Below, one piece after another: positions 53,949 through 62,179 of a stretch of 64,000 nt of DNA. Numbering within the stretch: position 1 is the first letter of the stretch; each line of letters starts with the position of its first letter. The notes under the pieces are model-generated. The model did not search any database. It worked only from the letters and a program-made list of their open reading frames with translations, and had not been told where the DNA came from. The position numbers and the translations under genes are program-made. Source of the stretch: Acinetobacter baylyi DSM 14961 = CIP 107474 (GTDB lineage Bacteria > Pseudomonadota > Gammaproteobacteria > Pseudomonadales > Moraxellaceae); NCBI RefSeq assembly GCF_000368685.1, contig NZ_KB849628.1, forward strand, positions 124,001-188,000. The letters run 5' to 3'.

Positions 53949-54848
53949 ATGACTTTAATGAATGATCTGAACCCAGTTATAGAAAAGACCAAATCCTTAG
54001 CACGTAAAGTTGATGGTCTTGTTAAAAATGAAGATTTTCAAACAGAAATCTCAGGTTTTTCTTTACATAGACGTGTCAACAAACAGTCAATACATTGTAT
54101 TTATGATTTAGGTCTTGGCGTCATTTTGCAAGGAGAAAAGCAAGTTCTGATTGGTAATGAGATTTTTAGTTATGGGTGTGGACAAACGATGCTCACGACC
54201 ATTGATTTGCCAGCAGTAAGTCGATTAACTCAAGTCTCATACTCAGAGCCTTTTCTTGGAATGATGCTTAAATTAGATATCGGAATGATTACAGAAATAG
54301 CTGGCAGCATGGAGAATATTAACGTTACTTCAAATATCCCATCTTTTTCAATTGAGCAAATGGATTTAGGACTTATCGAAGCCTTGGATCGTTTAGTGGA
54401 TTTAGTTGAAGATCCCTCATTGATTTCTCAAATAGCACCACTTATACAACATGAGATTATTGTCCGACTATTATTAGGTAAACATGGTGACTACCTAAGA
54501 AACTTAATAAAAATAAGCGTGAGTGAGAAAAATATTTTTAAGGTCATTTCATGGTTAAGAAATAATTTTCTAAATGATGTTCGTGTTGATGAGATAGCTG
54601 AACAAGCAAACATGACATCGGCAACGTTTAGAAACCATTTTCGCGAAATTACGAGAATGACGCCGTTACAATATCAGAAGCAATTAAGATTGCAGGAGGC
54701 TCGAAAGTTGATGCTTATGCAATCTATTGAAATAAGAAGAGTGGCTGAATCAGTCGGTTATGAAAGTCAGTCTCAATTTACAAGGGAATATGTACGTCTA
54801 TTCGGGATTACTCCTCAAAAAGATCTAAAAGAAAATACAGCCAAGTAA
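53949..54848 (+). CDS. AraC-family regulator with AraC_N domain, intact copy
   Basis: 299 residues. The N-terminal AraC_N-type cupin region shows HCIYDLGLGVILQGEKQVLIGNE. The C-terminal HTH pair is VRVDEIAEQANMTSATFRNHFREITRMTPLQYQKQLRLQEARKLM, with the second HTH following it (broken here only by my description). It probably activates the hydrolase gene 154 bp downstream. Paralogous to the two frameshifted genes at 57275 and 58318. Confidence 0.88.
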   Translation: MTLMNDLNPVIEKTKSLARKVDGLVKNEDFQTEISGFSLHRRVNKQSIHCIYDLGLGVILQGEKQVLIGNEIFSYGCGQTMLTTIDLPAVSRLTQVSYSEPFLGMMLKLDIGMITEIAGSMENINVTSNIPSFSIEQMDLGLIEALDRLVDLVEDPSLISQIAPLIQHEIIVRLLLGKHGDYLRNLIKISVSEKNIFKVISWLRNNFLNDVRVDEIAEQANMTSATFRNHFREITRMTPLQYQKQLRLQEARKLMLMQSIEIRRVAESVGYESQSQFTREYVRLFGITPQKDLKENTAK

Positions 54849-55002
54849 TGAGTAGACTCTAAAACAGATATGTTTTGATAATGAAAGCTCGAAATAGGCA
54901 AACAATATTTAAAATTAGGCAAATTGAAGAAACGACTTCACCATAGACTGAATTCATCAAGCAAGTGTACTTATTTATTACCGATATTGATGAGGTGAAA
55001 AG

Positions 55003-55917
55003 ATGGAATCAGTAAAAATAAAAAATACCTATTGGGATATTGCTGCCGATTTGTATTTCCCTGAAAATTTTGATTCAACAAAAAAATATCCTGCAATTAT
55101 TAGCGCACATCCTATTGGGAGCTGTAAAGAACAAACTTCTGGTAACGTATATGGTGAAGCTTTGGCAAAAGCTGGCTTTGTAGTCATTGCTTTTGATGCA
55201 AGTTTCCAAGGTGAGAGCGGTGGCGAACCTCGCTATATTGAAGATCCAACATTACGTGTTGCAGACTTTAGTGTGGTAGTCGATTATCTGGTGACTTTGA
55301 ATTATGTTGATGAAAATCGCATTGGCGTACTTGGTATTTGTGGTGGTGGTGGCTATTCAATTAATGCCGCAATGACCGAAAGACGTATTAAAGCGGTTGG
55401 TACAATTACCGGTGCAAACTACGGTCGCGTTATGCGTGAAGCCAGCGCAGGCAATCCAATTGCGTTTTTAGAAGCCATTGCAGCTCAAAGAACAGCAGAA
55501 GCTCGTGGTGCGGAGCTTCGAGTAGATCAAGGTTTATATCCTACTGTCGAAGCTGCAAAAGCAGACAATGCTGATATTGATCCACTAGAAGCGACTGAAT
55601 ACTACCGTACAGCGCGTGGTGAGAAACCAAATGGTGTAAATAAAACTTTATTTTCTCGAAACGCTGTTGCTGTGGGTTGGGATGCATTCCATTTAGCTGA
55701 ACTGTTATTAACTCAACCTTTAATGATTATTGTTGGCAGTAAACCGGGTGGTTTCGGTGCTTACCGTGATGGTTTTGAAATTATTAACCGTGCAGCATCT
55801 AAAAATAAAGAATTAGTTGTTGTCGATGGTTGGTCACATTACGACTTATATGACAAACCTGAACCAGTAAAAGTTGCTTTAGATAAGCTCATTCCTTTTT
55901 ATCAAAACAATCTTTAA
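55003..55917 (+). CDS. Alpha/beta hydrolase with Cys nucleophile (dienelactone-hydrolase-like)
   Basis: 304 residues. The nucleophile elbow reads GICGGGGYS, so Cys113 replaces the usual Ser, as in dienelactone hydrolases. The oxyanion region is SAHPIGSCKEQ, and the His is likely in GWSHYDLYD near 284. The DASFQGESGGEPRYIEDP stretch is typical of the YcjY/UilS-like group. Flanked by AraC regulators and followed by an OYE gene; the substrate is unknown. Confidence 0.82.
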   Translation: MESVKIKNTYWDIAADLYFPENFDSTKKYPAIISAHPIGSCKEQTSGNVYGEALAKAGFVVIAFDASFQGESGGEPRYIEDPTLRVADFSVVVDYLVTLNYVDENRIGVLGICGGGGYSINAAMTERRIKAVGTITGANYGRVMREASAGNPIAFLEAIAAQRTAEARGAELRVDQGLYPTVEAAKADNADIDPLEATEYYRTARGEKPNGVNKTLFSRNAVAVGWDAFHLAELLLTQPLMIIVGSKPGGFGAYRDGFEIINRAASKNKELVVVDGWSHYDLYDKPEPVKVALDKLIPFYQNNL

Positions 55918-55924
55918 TTGAATT

Positions 55925-55957
55925 AAAAAAATCGGGGCAATAGTCCCGATTTTTTTA
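55925..55957 (+). terminator. Rho-independent terminator after the hydrolase
   Basis: Stem AAAAAATCGGG/CCCGATTTTTT with an 8-nt loop and T run. Confidence 0.88.
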
Positions 55958-56094
55958 CGCCGTTAATTAATTAAACATCTCTTAATCAAGATGTATCTCA
56001 GCAGAATAGGCAAATAACTTTTCAGTTTAGGCAATTTGCATCAATCCTCTCAATTTATACTTTTTCTTAGAAAATATTTTTATGAGATGAATTC

Positions 56095-57246
56095 ATGACA
56101 ATTGAATATTCTAAATTATTTGAGTCTTTTGCTTTAACGCCAGACATTGAATTGCGTAACCGAATCATTATGGCGCCTATGACAACATGGTCAGCCAATC
56201 CTGATGGAACTGTATCAGAACAAGAGTTGAATTACATCCGCCAGCGGGTAAATTGTGTTGGTCTGGTCATTACGGGTTGCACCCATGTACAAGAAAATGG
56301 GATTGGCTTTACCAATGAGTTTGCAGCATTTGATGATCGCTTTATAGCTAGTCTAAAAGAATTAGCTCAAGCTGCCAAAAGTGGCGGGGCACCAGCAATA
56401 TTGCAAATTTTCCATGCGGGCAATAAAGCGATACCTGATTTAATTCCAAATGCAGATTTGGTTAGCGCGAGTGCATTAATAAAAACACCTACAGGTTCCT
56501 TTGTCGATAGTCAGATGATGACCCGTGCTTTATCACATGAAGAAATTTTAGAGGTTATTCATGCTTTTGGTGAAACGACGCGTAGAGCGATAGAAGCTGG
56601 GTTTGATGGCATTGAACTGCATGGAGCACATGGTTTTCTCATTCAAAATTTCTTCTCGCCGTTGTTTAATCAACGTGAAGATGAGTGGGGCGGTTCTTTA
56701 GAGAAGCGTATGCGTTTTTCGTTGGAAATCGTAAAAGAAGTAAAAAGTGTAATTAAACAATATGCTAAAAAGCCATTTGCTTTAGGTTATCGGATCTCTG
56801 TTGAAGAATATGATGAAAATGGATTGCGAATTGGCGACAGTTTGCAGCTTATTGATCGTTTAATAGACTCAGGTATCGATTATTTGCATGTTTCATTAAC
56901 TGATATTTTGAATAGTAAACCTGTCGATAGCACTGATGAAAAACTGACTATTCAACGTGTTATAGACCATGTGAATTATAGAATTTCCTTAATCTCGGCT
57001 GGAAAAATTCGGACACCGCATCAAGCGTTACAAGCATTAGCACTTGGACTGCCTTTAGTCGCAATTGGTAAAGCACTGGTCATCAATCCAGACTGGGTTA
57101 TATTGGTAGCAAATCATCAGGCCGATCAGATTTCCACAGAATTAGAGCTTGAAAAAGATGCTGAATTACACATTCCAGATCATTTATGGGATGAAATCAA
57201 GATAAGAAAGGGATGGTTTCCTATGCGACAAATAGAGCAGGTCTAA
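56095..57246 (+). CDS. Old Yellow Enzyme-family NADH:flavin oxidoreductase
   Basis: 383 residues, FMN TIM barrel. Family motifs: LRNRIIMAPMTTW, ILQIFHAGNKA, GFDGIELHGAHGFLIQNFFSPLFNQREDEWGG (split here: HGAHGFLIQ then FSP...R.DEWGG) and a late GKALVINPDWV. Reduces activated C=C bonds or electrophiles. It lies between the hydrolase and a broken AraC gene; each AraC probably controlled one of the two enzymes. Confidence 0.88.
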   Translation: MTIEYSKLFESFALTPDIELRNRIIMAPMTTWSANPDGTVSEQELNYIRQRVNCVGLVITGCTHVQENGIGFTNEFAAFDDRFIASLKELAQAAKSGGAPAILQIFHAGNKAIPDLIPNADLVSASALIKTPTGSFVDSQMMTRALSHEEILEVIHAFGETTRRAIEAGFDGIELHGAHGFLIQNFFSPLFNQREDEWGGSLEKRMRFSLEIVKEVKSVIKQYAKKPFALGYRISVEEYDENGLRIGDSLQLIDRLIDSGIDYLHVSLTDILNSKPVDSTDEKLTIQRVIDHVNYRISLISAGKIRTPHQALQALALGLPLVAIGKALVINPDWVILVANHQADQISTELELEKDAELHIPDHLWDEIKIRKGWFPMRQIEQV

Positions 57247-57274
57247 TCCTGCTTTAAATAATAGAGGTACTATT

Positions 57275-58170
57275 ATGATTGGTGATGAAAATACGCAAGA
57301 TATCATTACGTCACTTGCTCATACTGTTGATCGGTTAATTCAGGTCGATGGGGATCATGAAACAGCCATCCCTTTATTATCTCTGCATCGTCGTTCTGAG
57401 CCAAGTGTACGCATTATATTTATAACTTGGGTTTAGGAATCGTGTTACAGGGAGAAAAGCAAGTTGTAATTGGTGATCAGATTCTCACGTATTGTGCTGG
57501 ACAAACCATGCTGACCACGATTGATGTTCCTGTTGTGAGTCATACCCATAATGCAAAAAATCATAAACCGTTTTTAGGTTTGATGTTACTACTTGATTTA
57601 TCGATGATTTCAAAAGTTGTAACTCAAATGGAGCAACTGAATATCAAAGAAAAAGTACAGCCATCATTTGCGGTACAGCCTATTGATTATGTGTTGATTG
57701 AAGCGGTTCAACGATTGGTCACTTTATTAGATGAACCAATTTTACTGTCACAACTATCTCCAATCATACAGCAGGAAATTATGATTCGTCTGTTGGCGGG
57801 GGTGAACGGCGTATATTTACGACAGTTAATTAGAGTTGGTTCAGTGAGTGAGAGAGTGGCAAAAGTTGTGAACTGGCTAAAGCAAAATTTTGTTGAAACT
57901 ATCCGCCTAGATGAGTTAGCGGATAGATTTTATATGAGTTCAGCAACCTTACGTCAGCACTTCCGAGAAGTGACAGGAATGAGTCCATTACAATATCAAA
58001 AGCACCTTCGCCTTCAACAAGCACGACACCTTTTGTTTAATCAAAATTTAGAAGTTGGACATACTGCTGATTTGGTCGGTTATGAAAGTGTTTCACAGTT
58101 TAGTCGAGAATACGCTCGTTTATTTGGAGCAACTCCACTGAAAGATAAACAAGCTGCCCAGTTATCTTAA
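57275..58170 (+). pseudogene. AraC-family regulator, frameshifted (copy 2)
   Basis: The frame from ATG 57275 (AGAGG site) encodes the normal N-terminus (DRLIQVDGDHETAIPLLSLHRRSEPS) and then leaves the family pattern; the -1 frame takes over at THYIYNLGLGIVLQGEKQ and runs to 58170 with both HTHs intact. One missing base near 57405-57412 explains this. The long downstream frame could only restart at TTG 57427 and would lack the first 50 residues. A sequencing error is possible but there is no homopolymer at the site. Confidence 0.85.
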
Positions 58171-58317
58171 TTATTTATCTCTCAAGGGACACAGGAAGAT
58201 ACTTGGTCTCTTTAAATTTGGGGGATTAGAACCATATTATTTTTAACTAAACAGTTATTTACTGCATTCAATCCCAATGATAAAAATTATTTTAGTTACT
58301 ATGCGGATTTAAATATC

Positions 58318-59236
58318 TTGATACCTGTCTCGCTTACTGAAAGAAGCAAAAATCTAGATCGACTTATTCAAAAGGTCTCACATCTCGCTGAAACTGAGGG
58401 GGATCATGATTCTATTATTTCAGGGCTTTCTTTTCATAACCGCATGAGTCCAACTGACAGTACACATTGTATTTACAGCATGGGGCTTAGTCTTGTTTTA
58501 CAAGGACAAAAAGAAGTCATTATCGGAGATAATGTTTATCAGTGTCATGAAGGTCACAGTATGTTGACCATGATGGATTTACCAGTGACATCACGGATTA
58601 TTAATGCTTCTTCGCAAAAGCCTTTTTTGGCGGTTTTACTATTATTAGATATTCAAGTAGTGAATGAGCTTGTCGCAAATTTGCCTGTAGAGGCTAAAAC
58701 GATTATTTCAAATGATTCGCATGAATCCTTCTCAGTCGAATTCGTCGATATATCACTTATAGATGCTGTAATGAGACTGGTGAAAATGCTAGACGAACCC
58801 AAAATGATTCCTCATTTAGCTGATTTAGTTAAAAAAGAAATTATTATTAGGCTTTTAAATAGTTCACAAGGTATTTCATTTACGCCAACTGGTAAAGTCT
58901 GGTTCGGTAAATCAAAAGATTCATCAAATCGTGAATTGGCTAAAAAGCAATTTCGCACAACCCATCCGTATGGATGAGTTAGCAGAAAGAGTCTTTATGA
59001 GTCCATCAACTTTCCGACAGCATTTTCGTGAAGTAACAGGAATGAGTCCATTACAATATCAAAAACAACTGCGTTTACAAGAAGCACGTCATTTAATGCT
59101 CAATCATAATTTAGATGCGGGGAGAGCTGCGATTTCCGTAGGATATGAAAGTGCATCGCAATTTAGCCGTGAATATTCTCGCTTGTTTGGAGAGTCTCCG
59201 CAGCGGGATATTCAACGAATTAAGCAGAACACATAA
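58318..59236 (+). pseudogene. AraC-family regulator, frameshifted (copy 3)
   Basis: From TTG 58318 the frame matches copies 1 and 2 up to RLLNSSQGIS. It then goes out of frame and ends at 58977; the rest (LRQLVKSGSVNQKIHQIVNWLKSNF and both HTHs) continues in the next frame to 59236. Removing one T from the TTT at 58879-58881 restores the whole protein. No good ATG exists near the start. Confidence 0.82.
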
Positions 59237-59553
59237 AAGATTGTTATCAGCGATTTTACTTCAATTTAGATTTCAAGGGGCTAATTTTTAGAGCTAAAAG
59301 ACTTGCTAGGAGCCTTAGGCAGGACGTTATGACAAATAGGAGAAAAATTGAGCCTAAGAGTCAGACCAATAAATTTATGTATGTTACGTGTAGTGATATT
59401 AAATAAGTTCATCAAAATTAAAATTGAACGAAGGAAATTTAGTTTCCGAATGCTTATGCAACATAGACATTTGAATGACATAACATCTGTCGCAAATGAC
59501 AACGTATATGTCGCGTGACGAAAAGAGATTGAACTTGAAGTATCATGTACTCA
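59237..59553. other. Intergenic region before the dif-like site
   Basis: About 317 bp; the only open frames are short and without coding character on either strand. It ends at a dif-like sequence, so it may be the chromosomal flank of an integrated element. Confidence 0.4.
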
Positions 59554-59582
59554 ATTTAACATAAAATGAAGTTATGCGACTT
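59554..59582. other. dif-like Xer site (7-bp spacer)
   Basis: On the minus strand: XerC-like arm AAGTCGCATAA, spacer CTTCATT, XerD arm TTATGTTAAAT, the last identical to the Acinetobacter dif/pdif XerD arm. The spacer is 7 rather than 6 bp. Confidence 0.55.
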
Positions 59583-59603
59583 CAGAATGATTATAGAGAA
59601 AAT

Positions 59604-59990
59604 ATGTCTAATAATGATCAAAAACCACAAAAAACTTCTGAAAGATTTATACGTCATATATTAGAAGTTGATCCACAAAAAGTTGATTTAAAATTTATTT
59701 TCGATCATGTAAGAAATTATGGTATAGCAGCTACTGTAATGCTTGTAGGTATCTATTTAGCAAGACATCCTGAAACTTCTATGACACTTATTCCAAGTTT
59801 TGATATTTTCTGGGCAATATTGTTAATATTTATAGGTTTTTTGCTAAACACCCTTAATCTAGTACAAGCAATTTTAATTTTAGCCAAACTAAAACTTAAT
59901 ATTATTATTTACTTTATTTTTAGTTTTTTATTATTTTTCATTACTGGTAAGTTATTTTTCACATCTATTAGACAAGTTATAGGTTATTAA
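59604..59990 (+). CDS. Small membrane protein, unknown
   Basis: 128 residues from ATG 59604; an upstream ATG at 59574 lies inside the dif-like site and is less likely. Soluble N-terminus of about 45 residues, then three hydrophobic segments (YGIAATVMLVGIYLA, FWAILLIFIGFLLNTLNLV, LNIIIYFIFSFLLFFITG). Not recognised. It is 3 bp from the next gene, so they form an operon. Confidence 0.6.
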   Translation: MSNNDQKPQKTSERFIRHILEVDPQKVDLKFIFDHVRNYGIAATVMLVGIYLARHPETSMTLIPSFDIFWAILLIFIGFLLNTLNLVQAILILAKLKLNIIIYFIFSFLLFFITGKLFFTSIRQVIGY

Positions 59991-59993
59991 ATT

Positions 59994-60407
59994 ATGAAAA
60001 TACTTTCTTCTTCTGATGCTGATTTAGGTGGTGTAACTTTATTAACCCATTATTGTTTGTTCAACGATAGTGATTCGATTACACACTTTTCAAGTGATGT
60101 TGATTCTGAACTATATCAAGCATTACCGCACTTGTATGCTGTATGTATTTCTGATAACTCTCATGCAAATAGAAAAATTACAGCAGGGTTTGTTGTAAAA
60201 ACGACTTATACTCATAATGATGCTGAATTTCTTGATGCTTTAACAAATATTGTTGTTCAGAAAAGTGAATTACAACCTTACTTTAATGACCAAGTTTCTT
60301 TTCTTCCTGCCAAGATAAATGTAACAGGGCAGCCATTAACTGAAGCTGAATTTTTACAAGTAATGCAGAGCCAGTTTTTAAAATTTAATGTTGATGGTAA
60401 AGCTTAA
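59994..60407 (+). CDS. Hypothetical soluble protein
   Basis: 137 residues, acidic, with no hydrophobic helix and no family recognised (LLTHYCLFNDSDSITHFS, ITAGFVVKTTY). It is coupled to the membrane protein upstream and ends at a terminator. The pair has no visible link to the neighbouring genes. Confidence 0.55.
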   Translation: MKILSSSDADLGGVTLLTHYCLFNDSDSITHFSSDVDSELYQALPHLYAVCISDNSHANRKITAGFVVKTTYTHNDAEFLDALTNIVVQKSELQPYFNDQVSFLPAKINVTGQPLTEAEFLQVMQSQFLKFNVDGKA

Positions 60408-60424
60408 TTTTTGACACTCAAAAA

Positions 60425-60462
60425 AGAGTCCACTTTTTAATGGTGGACTCTTATCATTTTTA
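60425..60462 (+). terminator. Rho-independent terminator
   Basis: 10-bp perfect stem AAGAGTCCAC/GTGGACTCTT with a 9-nt loop, followed by ATCATTTTT. Confidence 0.82.
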
Positions 60463-60667
60463 CATTTCGATAACAAAAAAACTTAAGTCATTATTTTTTA
60501 AAGATTTCAAAAAACAAAATTATATATCTTGCATTGCAAGACTATATATCTTGTATATCCAATATATATCATATTCGTTTTTAAAGATTTATCTCAATTT
60601 GCCACCCTTTAAACATTAATGAATACTCTCAAACGGGGCATAGGTTCATTGGTGGTTTGAATCTAGA

Positions 60668-60862
60668 TTAATCTATCTTGTCAAGTACTTCTTCGCGATA
60701 TTTTATAACTTCCTCCGCCTTTAGATTCTTAAGGTGATACTTGATAAGAGCATGAATTACATCAGATTCTTTCATTAAAACTTTTTTCTCAATGACAAAC
60801 TTCATCAAAGCTTCTTTGATGCTGTCAACTTCGTCATCTCGAATTTTATAAACCTTAGCCAT
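60668..60862 (-). CDS. Small putative DNA-binding protein, paralogue of the 63676 gene
   Basis: 64 residues. The second half (DVIHALIKYHLKNLKAEEVIKYREEVL) aligns with DVLNALIYHHLKDLTEEEVLEYRKKFL of the protein at 63676. The strand-helix-helix pattern and size fit a ribbon-helix-helix-type repressor. Divergent from 60975 across a region with repeated GTAACTTTT-like sequences. Confidence 0.6.
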   Translation of the reverse strand: MAKVYKIRDDEVDSIKEALMKFVIEKKVLMKESDVIHALIKYHLKNLKAEEVIKYREEVLDKID

Positions 60863-60880
60863 AACTTTGATTCCACGTTA

Positions 60881-60974
60881 AAAAGTAACTTGGTTTATTT
60901 TAAACTTAATTTAAAGTTACTTTTAAAATGATTTAATCCCAACTATAAATTGGTAACTTTTAAATAAGGTAACT
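60881..60974. promoter_or_regulatory. Divergent control region with GTAACTT repeats
   Basis: AAAAGTAACTT (60881-60891) and its exact complement AAGTTACTTTT (60914-60924) form an 11-bp inverted repeat; GGTAACTTTT (60952-60961) and GGTAACT (60968-60974) repeat the core beside the 60975 start. Candidate operators of the 64-residue protein. Confidence 0.45.
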
Positions 60975-61223
60975 ATGACTGCTATAGCCTTCAAAAATCA
61001 TCTCGATTTCATTCAGGCTGCTTTCAATCAAGTTGCCAAGATCGTTGCTGAACATGGTCATCCATGCTTAGACGTATGTTGTCCTGCGGAATCTACAGAA
61101 CAATGTCTTGAACATTTAGCAGTGGTTGCAAATGACTGGTCGTATGACTATTCACTGATTGATGCCCACTTAGAAACCTATAAAAAAGCCAATGCTGAAA
61201 TTCGTGAATATTTAGGAGAGTAG
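60975..61223 (+). CDS. Small hypothetical protein
   Basis: 82 residues, mostly helical by composition, with His/Cys residues (HGHPCLDVCCPAES). Not recognised. Followed after 4 bp by the next gene, so the two probably form an operon within the phage-like region. Confidence 0.5.
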   Translation: MTAIAFKNHLDFIQAAFNQVAKIVAEHGHPCLDVCCPAESTEQCLEHLAVVANDWSYDYSLIDAHLETYKKANAEIREYLGE

Positions 61224-61227
61224 GGTG

Positions 61228-61650
61228 ATGGACAAGGCATGTGAACTGATAAATAAAATCCAAGACTTCGATAAAAATATCCATCAATTAACAGAGGTCT
61301 ATAAACAATCACAATTCATCATGATGGATGAAATTGTCTTAGCTACGGCAGATTCAGAAATTAATTTTGGTGTTTGCCAAAACCTTAAAGACTTCCTAAA
61401 TGGTGTTGTTCAAAACAAGTTAAAGCACAGCCAAGAATTAATTACAAAAAAACAGAAGCAGCCTAAAGAAAATTCAGTCATTCCAACATTTGAGCATAAA
61501 ATAGCCAATGTACTAAAAAATACGGTACATCCAACTCAGCAAGGTTCTCAAACCCCAGTTTATAATATGCGGGAAACGATTGACCAAATCTGCATCATGT
61601 ACCCAGACATTGAAGTCATAGCCACGCAGACTTGCGTAGGCTTGGACTAA
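61228..61650 (+). CDS. Hypothetical helical protein
   Basis: 140 residues from ATG 61228 (GGAGAG upstream; a GTG one codon earlier is possible). Helical, polar, no family recognised. Its last codons are part of an inverted repeat GACTTGCGTA/TACGCAAGTC (61629-61660) that opens the structured intergenic region, so the gene end and that region evolved together. Confidence 0.5.
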   Translation: MDKACELINKIQDFDKNIHQLTEVYKQSQFIMMDEIVLATADSEINFGVCQNLKDFLNGVVQNKLKHSQELITKKQKQPKENSVIPTFEHKIANVLKNTVHPTQQGSQTPVYNMRETIDQICIMYPDIEVIATQTCVGLD

Positions 61651-61674
61651 TACGCAAGTCGAGTAGCGGTCTGA

Positions 61675-61702
61675 TTTCTGCATAACTTATATTATGTTCA
61701 TT
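61675..61702 (+). other. dif-like site 1 of a putative folded attP
   Basis: Arms TTTCTGCATAA and TTATGTTCATT with a 6-bp spacer CTTATA. Inverted relative to the site at 61798; 19 of 28 bases can pair with it. Confidence 0.6.
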
Positions 61703-61708
61703 AGGATA

Positions 61709-61751
61709 CTCAGTAACGTGATGTATAATCGTAGATCATCACGTTACTGAG
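61709..61751. repeat. 15-bp perfect hairpin between the two dif-like sites
   Basis: CTCAGTAACGTGATG pairs with CATCACGTTACTGAG around a 13-nt loop. A second hairpin CTGTAGC/GCTACAG (61752-61784) follows. Confidence 0.85.
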
Positions 61752-61797
61752 CTGTAGCTGCAAACAGTATTGCGTAGGCTACAGTCTCAGATATTCT

Positions 61798-61825
61798 ATT
61801 TAACATAATATACATTATACGAATC
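61798..61825 (-). other. dif-like site 2 of a putative folded attP
   Basis: On the minus strand: XerC arm GATTCGTATAA, spacer TGTATA, XerD arm TTATGTTAAAT. Spacer and XerD arm are identical to the Acinetobacter dif sequence as I know it. Confidence 0.75.
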
Positions 61826-61864
61826 TATGTATTGTAAGTCATTGATATACAATGACTTATTGTT

Positions 61865-62179
61865 TTAAATTATCTTTTTTGGTTGTGGTAATTCAACAGA
61901 TACAACAACATATTTGATTGATTTACCAGTAGTTACCATGTCAAACGTGATATCCGCTTCAATTGGAAAATCAGACTGTTTGAACTGGCGAAGCAAAGCT
62001 ATATTTGATGAATCCTGCCAATTGAAAGTCTCACAACCATTGCCGATTGCATTACCTTGAGATAAATCCATTGGGATTTCACAATACAAAGCAACATGGT
62101 CATAGTGACGGTTTGAACCGTCAGACGGTTTAAAGTCGACAGCCTTAGCACCTAGAATTTTTACTTTAGATGTATGCAT
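61865..62179 (-). CDS. Putative phage single-stranded-DNA-binding protein
   Basis: 104 residues with a beta-rich pattern (KVKILGAKAVDF, HVALYCEIPMD, KYVVVSVELP) and the size of filamentous-phage gene V/RstB-type proteins. Its ATG overlaps the rep stop (TAATG). The function rests on position after rep and on size more than on a motif. It lies next to the attP-like region. Confidence 0.6.
   Translation of the reverse strand: MHTSKVKILGAKAVDFKPSDGSNRHYDHVALYCEIPMDLSQGNAIGNGCETFNWQDSSNIALLRQFKQSDFPIEADITFDMVTTGKSIKYVVVSVELPQPKKII

Noticed and set aside
59281..59502. 73-codon minus-strand frame before the dif-like site
   Set aside because: No ribosome site and no recognisable pattern; A+T-rich intergenic DNA gives such frames by chance.
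61620..61830. CRISPR-like repeats or a tRNA in the structured intergenic block
   Set aside because: The repeats are inverted pairs of different sequence, not regularly spaced direct repeats, and no cloverleaf can be drawn.
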